The notes under the pieces were generated by a model. That model ran no database searches, had not been told where the DNA came from, and worked only from the letters and a program-made list of their open reading frames with translations. The translations under genes and the position numbers were made by a program. A DNA stretch of 64,000 bases, taken from the NCBI GenBank assembly GCA_009783565.1, contig WRDF01000010.1, positions 21,023 to 85,022 of the forward strand, given 5' to 3'. This document shows, piece after piece, positions 60,324 to 64,000 of the stretch. Positions within the stretch are counted from its first letter, which is position 1. Each line of letters begins with the position of its first letter. This DNA is from Rikenellaceae bacterium. GTDB taxonomy: Bacteria > Bacteroidota > Bacteroidia > Bacteroidales > Rikenellaceae.

Positions 60324-62072
60324 CTACTTCGCTTTCCAGTCGATTCCCACGTAGTCCGGAAGCCCCGTCCAGATACACTCCTGTATTGTTCCGTCGGCAT
60401 TGGTAAGCTCTTTGAGAGTCAGGTTGCCATACATGGGCGTGACTTCGTAGATTCCCACGGACGTCGAGTTGGGGCCGCTGCCTTTTGTTGCAACCACCAT
60501 GTGATCTCTGAAATCATTGTTCCAAGTGCCCGTGGCGCTGGTAATCTGATTGACTATGACTTTCATCCCTACAACCGTTTCTCCCACAGGAGCTGTAAAC
60601 ACCTCTCTGTGCATGCCGGTCGATATGTCGAAAGAGTAAATCGAACCACCGTATGCCCAGAAAAGAAGATTACGGAAATTTACTCCGTCGTGGTTTAGGG
60701 CGAACAGAGTGGCCTGGTTGATTCCGGGTAGCACTTCTCCTTCATCGGCCACCGGCCACAATCTGTTTTTATAGAGTTGTGTGGCGTTTGTTGCCGACGA
60801 TATGGAGAACGAAATCTGATCCATCTCTCCCGTCGCTCTGTCCCTGACGATCGCATGCACGACATTGCTATAATTCGTAGCTCCTATCGCATAGGAAGGC
60901 GCCATGAACATCCATACCGGCTCGAATGGCGTATTGTTGTATGGAAACAGAGTCGGTGCTGCCGTTATCGGGTCGCAGACGACCGCAGTGCCTCCTCTGA
61001 AAGCAAAGCGCCTGTTGTCCATATCGTAGAACACCGCAACCGCCCCAGCATAAGCCGGCATTTCGAAAGGAGTGAATCGTTGCGGAGGAATTGCGGGCGT
61101 ATCACCGGTCGCGGGAATAGCTCTGTATCTATTGCAGTAAATCCCTACTTCCCAAGGTATATATGTTCCAAGTCCCATTTCAACCATTACCAGCTGACCG
61201 AAAACATGGAACATGAAATTGCCTTCGGCGGTCCTGATCATTGCGTTCACCCTGCTGTTTTGCTGTGTCTTATTGGAAGGAACAACCAGGTCGGAAAAAC
61301 GTATGGCATCCACATCGCTACTACCGCCGACTATAACGTATCTTGCATTATACGTTGGTTCGTAATCAAGCAGGTCGTGGCTATATCTGAAAATCCCGTT
61401 TTCAGTGACCAAAGAAACCGCATAAAGCAAATCGACCCCATTTACACCGCGCCCGCCCGGAGCAGGTGCATTGTTGTCTGCATAGCAAACAATATTAAGA
61501 GGCCTGCCGAGATGTTCGGGGAGATTCTCGGATCTCGGCACGGTGCGCATTTGCAACTCTCTGTCGGGAGTGGCATTGCCACCGCTTAAATAGTTGAGGA
61601 ATCTCAGATCGGTCTCTCCGTCGTCATCGAGCAGAAGCATAAAGCCCTGCCTGATGTCATTGTTGACCTGAATCCGAAAAACATCAGACGTATAGGTGAC
61701 GGGCCTGCCGTTAACCGTGTGCGTATAGTCGAGCACCTGATATACCAGCGGATGAACTCTGCCTCCTGTAAGTTGAGGCAGAGAGATATCGTCGATATAT
61801 TTCTCCCTGTGAATGGTATCCCAACTACCGCCGCGAAGCCTTAGCCAGATGTATTGGAAATTAATCTCATTTCCGAGAAGAGTTTGTTCCAACATCGGCT
61901 TTATCGTAAGGGGTGCACCCACTTGGATATTGTAGTAAGGCTCTATTCCGGAGAAAGTTATCCGGTTGAGCTCGATATAGTCGTAATTCCCTTTGTCCTC
62001 GTAGCAAGATGCTATGAAAAGCATTGCCGCCAGCAAGAAAGACAAGCATTTAACAAACGTTTTCTTTTTCAT
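60324..62072 (-). CDS. PKD-like family lipoprotein
   Basis: A 582-residue lipoprotein (signal MKKKTFVKCLSFLLAAMLFIASC, Cys about 23). Its N-terminal ELNRITFSGIEPYYNIQVGAPLTIKP and IWLRLRGGSWDTIHREKYI fit the Bacteroidetes PKD-like lipoprotein family found downstream of SusC/SusD genes. The rest is beta-rich with propeller-like repeats (YSHDLLDYEPTYNARYVIVGG, VVCDPITAAPTLFPYNNTPF). It probably sits on the cell surface and helps bind the substrate of the locus. It follows the DUF4843 gene by 13 bp. Confidence 0.82.
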   Translation of the reverse strand: MKKKTFVKCLSFLLAAMLFIASCYEDKGNYDYIELNRITFSGIEPYYNIQVGAPLTIKPMLEQTLLGNEINFQYIWLRLRGGSWDTIHREKYIDDISLPQLTGGRVHPLVYQVLDYTHTVNGRPVTYTSDVFRIQVNNDIRQGFMLLLDDDGETDLRFLNYLSGGNATPDRELQMRTVPRSENLPEHLGRPLNIVCYADNNAPAPGGRGVNGVDLLYAVSLVTENGIFRYSHDLLDYEPTYNARYVIVGGSSDVDAIRFSDLVVPSNKTQQNSRVNAMIRTAEGNFMFHVFGQLVMVEMGLGTYIPWEVGIYCNRYRAIPATGDTPAIPPQRFTPFEMPAYAGAVAVFYDMDNRRFAFRGGTAVVCDPITAAPTLFPYNNTPFEPVWMFMAPSYAIGATNYSNVVHAIVRDRATGEMDQISFSISSATNATQLYKNRLWPVADEGEVLPGINQATLFALNHDGVNFRNLLFWAYGGSIYSFDISTGMHREVFTAPVGETVVGMKVIVNQITSATGTWNNDFRDHMVVATKGSGPNSTSVGIYEVTPMYGNLTLKELTNADGTIQECIWTGLPDYVGIDWKAK

Positions 62073-62085
62073 AGTTCACAGTTCT

Positions 62086-63186
62086 TTATGCCGGAATATT
62101 TCCGAATATGTTGTTAATGATGTTGCCTAATCTCATAGGTTGTCCGTTGTCGTCCAAGAACCGAGTTCCGTGTTCTTCCCGGTAGTCAAGCAACCATCTT
62201 TGGAGAGCGGCGCCATAAGCGAATATGAGCATCTGATCGGGTGGCGGAAATGCATACAGGAAATCACTGCCTGTGGACATGTTGAACACATTAGCCAATA
62301 TCCTTATTTTTCCGATCGACCAATCCCCCATAATAGCACGCCAGGCTGTGTTCCAATACTGCGGCATCATAAGATCGTCGGAAAAAGAGAGCATCATTTC
62401 AATGGTCGAGATCATATTATTACTGCCCGATACATATGGGTTTCTATCGAAATTTGTCGAGAAATGCTCATTGGGCAAAAGCTGAAATATTGCTCGTCGA
62501 AATTTCCCGTCTCCGACATTTTCCGGAGAGAGTCGCATTACGATAACTCCCGTATCGCTGTTCGGCCAGATATAAGCGTCCAATATCTCGAAATCGACAT
62601 CTTCGATACCAAGGTTCAAATCCGCCGGATCGTAGCTTTCCCGAAATTCTCGTATAAAGTCTTCGCCAAACTCTGCTATGTATGCCGCGACATAATCTGT
62701 CAGAAATCTGTTTTTAGCAATATCGTCATCAGGCAGAATTTCGCCGACCTCTATTGCGGCCTCTAATGCAGCTTGCGCTGCTGCATCGGCCTCTGTCTCT
62801 AACGCAGCACGAGCAGCCCTGGAAACAAGATTGGTGGCGGTCTCGAAATCGGTATAATTATCGACAGTGGCGACACGATATGCGATATCTCTTCGTACAT
62901 CGGAAGTATTACCCATAATCATAATCGGAATAATGGCGATATCTTGTCGTGATACCACCTGCCTCAGACTATCTAAACCTCTGCGATCCCCCGGTAGTAT
63001 TTCAGGACTTCCTAAGGACACACCATTTGCATTGACTGTGATTCTCGTGTCATATCTCGAAAACAATCGATTCGGGAAATAGACGTTCGTCTCACTGTCG
63101 TACGTCAGGAGTTCATCCTCTTTGCACGACATCATGAGCGGCAACATTATTGCCGCCAGACAAAATATTTTAAGCGTATTTTTCAT
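62086..63186 (-). CDS. DUF4843 lipoprotein of the Sus-type locus
   Basis: A 366-residue lipoprotein (signal MKNTLKIFCLAAIMLPLMMSC). The start CKEDELLTYDSETNVYFPNR is characteristic of DUF4843 proteins of Bacteroidetes. The middle (about residues 120-190) is helical with an Ala/Glu-rich stretch (AARAALETEADAAAQAALEA), which looks like an insertion relative to shorter family members. The second half has LPNEHFSTNFDRNP and MGDWSIGKIRILANVF. It sits between SusD and the PKD-like gene, the usual order SusC-SusD-DUF4843-PKD. The exact ligand is unknown. Confidence 0.8.
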   Translation of the reverse strand: MKNTLKIFCLAAIMLPLMMSCKEDELLTYDSETNVYFPNRLFSRYDTRITVNANGVSLGSPEILPGDRRGLDSLRQVVSRQDIAIIPIMIMGNTSDVRRDIAYRVATVDNYTDFETATNLVSRAARAALETEADAAAQAALEAAIEVGEILPDDDIAKNRFLTDYVAAYIAEFGEDFIREFRESYDPADLNLGIEDVDFEILDAYIWPNSDTGVIVMRLSPENVGDGKFRRAIFQLLPNEHFSTNFDRNPYVSGSNNMISTIEMMLSFSDDLMMPQYWNTAWRAIMGDWSIGKIRILANVFNMSTGSDFLYAFPPPDQMLIFAYGAALQRWLLDYREEHGTRFLDDNGQPMRLGNIINNIFGNIPA

Positions 63187-63207
63187 GGTTCGTAAAATCT
63201 TTAATGT

Positions 63208-64000
63208 TTAACGCTCCGTTTCTACATCTGGAAGATACGGCATATAGCTGGCGATTGACATACTGCGCGGTGCTCCATTGTAGTTTATTATGCTCGTCTG
63301 AGCGCGTCTCTTGTAGTAGTAGAAGAGCTGGCCTTCACTCACGAAATCTCTCATCCATTCTCTGAGAATCTCATCTTGAAGATTATAGTTGTCACCCTCT
63401 TCAAGCAATGGCAGTTTGCCACGATTTACTCTGAGTTCATCCAAGTAAGCCGGATCTTGAAAAACCTCCGCAGCCGTGAGATAAACCTCGGATTTTCTTA
63501 TCAAAGGCTGGTAATATATGTAACTTGCATCGTCCGCCGGCCGCCTGAATTTAGCCGTGATCCAATTCGTCTCACCATATCGCAGCCATTGTGCAAACCG
63601 TTCATCATAAGGAGTAATCCCGTCTGCCGAACCAATCTGGCGGAACATATACCTGTATAAACCATTCGTGGTCGGAAGAGCAGAGAATTGTCGAGTATTC
63701 GACGGCGAGAACCAATTGATAAATTCGTCGTACATATTATGTACATGTATGCCGAAAATAACTTCATCGGAATATATCGGATCTCTGCTTCCCCATGGGA
63801 AAGTTTCCTGGAAGGATTGTGATTCGATCAATTCTTTGGCGATTTGGCCCGCAACCGCAATTTTTTCTTCGGTACCCGCATACATGCAGGCTCTCATTTT
63901 CAACGCCATTACCGCGTAGTAGTTCATCCGGCGGTTGCGATAAGCATTATAGAAGAACGACTGTTCCGTATTATCGCCACCTATCTGCACCCCGAGTGTC
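63208..64000 (-). CDS. SusD/RagB-family nutrient-binding lipoprotein, C-terminal part (cut by window edge)
   Basis: The last 264 or so residues of a SusD-like protein; the start, with the signal peptide, lies beyond 64000. Visible family features are NRRMNYYAVMALKMRACMYAG (a TPR-like helix), LIRKSEVYLTAAEVF (the conserved RxAEvyL helix) and REWMRDFVSEGQLFYYYKRR. SusD proteins sit on the cell surface and cap a SusC TonB-dependent channel, whose gene should follow upstream outside the window. The frame is open to the edge. Confidence 0.9.
   Translation of the reverse strand, partial: TLGVQIGGDNTEQSFFYNAYRNRRMNYYAVMALKMRACMYAGTEEKIAVAGQIAKELIESQSFQETFPWGSRDPIYSDEVIFGIHVHNMYDEFINWFSPSNTRQFSALPTTNGLYRYMFRQIGSADGITPYDERFAQWLRYGETNWITAKFRRPADDASYIYYQPLIRKSEVYLTAAEVFQDPAYLDELRVNRGKLPLLEEGDNYNLQDEILREWMRDFVSEGQLFYYYKRRAQTSIINYNGAPRSMSIASYMPYLPDVETER

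Overview
The window reads as a chromosomal segment of a fairly GC-rich member of the Bacteroidales, probably Rikenellaceae or Alistipes-like. Several things point this way: type III glutamine synthetase, adenosylcobalamin-dependent (class II) ribonucleotide reductase, pyruvate:ferredoxin oxidoreductase, pyruvate phosphate dikinase, a V/A-type ATPase operon containing a DUF2764 gene, SusD/DUF4843/PKD-like lipoproteins, and a BACON plus M60 lipoprotein. Promoters match the Bacteroidetes type throughout (TTTG, a 19-21 bp spacer, then TAnnTTTG). The family placement is inference; phylum and order are well supported. Gene content fits a gut-type anaerobe.

Layout. 1-5.7 kb (minus strand): thyA (cut by the window edge), nrdJ, folB, glnN. 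6.1-8.0 kb: groS-groL. 8.3-14.6 kb (minus): a secreted endonuclease/exonuclease/phosphatase-fold protein, typA, frr, pyrH and an OmpA-family lipoprotein. An AT-rich island sits between pyrH and frr and holds the remains of a restriction-modification locus: a 34-codon Dam-type methyltransferase stub, a HARE-HTH/nuclease-like gene and a 40-codon ORF. 14.6-18.3 kb (plus): YbbR-like gene, coaE, folP, a LolD-like ATPase, a TIGR02757 gene, then a CAU-anticodon tRNA on the minus strand. 18.6-27.7 kb: ppdK (minus), two tandem paralogous membrane proteins, a SpoU/TrmH methyltransferase and PFOR. 27.8-31.6 kb (minus): M60 metallopeptidase lipoprotein, ECF sigma factor, OmpH-like lipoprotein. 31.7-43.2 kb (plus): metallo-beta-lactamase-fold protein, ruvA, the V/A-ATPase operon (E, DUF2764, A, B, D, I, K), holA and an aminotransferase-class-IV-like gene. 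43.3-50.4 kb (minus): PiT phosphate transporter, rplS, trxA, dnaE. 50.5-60.2 kb (plus): DUF2007-like protein, two-domain GNAT, a 2021-residue alpha-2-macroglobulin, a TolC-family protein and a D-2-hydroxyacid dehydrogenase. 60.3-64 kb (minus): PKD-like lipoprotein, DUF4843 lipoprotein and the C-terminal part of a SusD, the tail of a Sus-type nutrient-uptake locus that continues past the window.

Most genes are conserved housekeeping or energy-metabolism genes in ordinary order. The unusual material lies between genes. Several families of dispersed palindromic repeats occupy nearly every larger gap. One is a composite element ending in an (A)CACGCG(CG)TG(T) palindrome, and in six of eight copies that palindrome lies just 5' of a gene start. 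Repeats also run into coding sequence, supplying the last codons of folP and the stop region of the M60 gene. The best candidate for a distinct system is the decayed restriction-modification island between pyrH and frr. No CRISPR array, prophage, rRNA gene or insertion-sequence transposase was seen.
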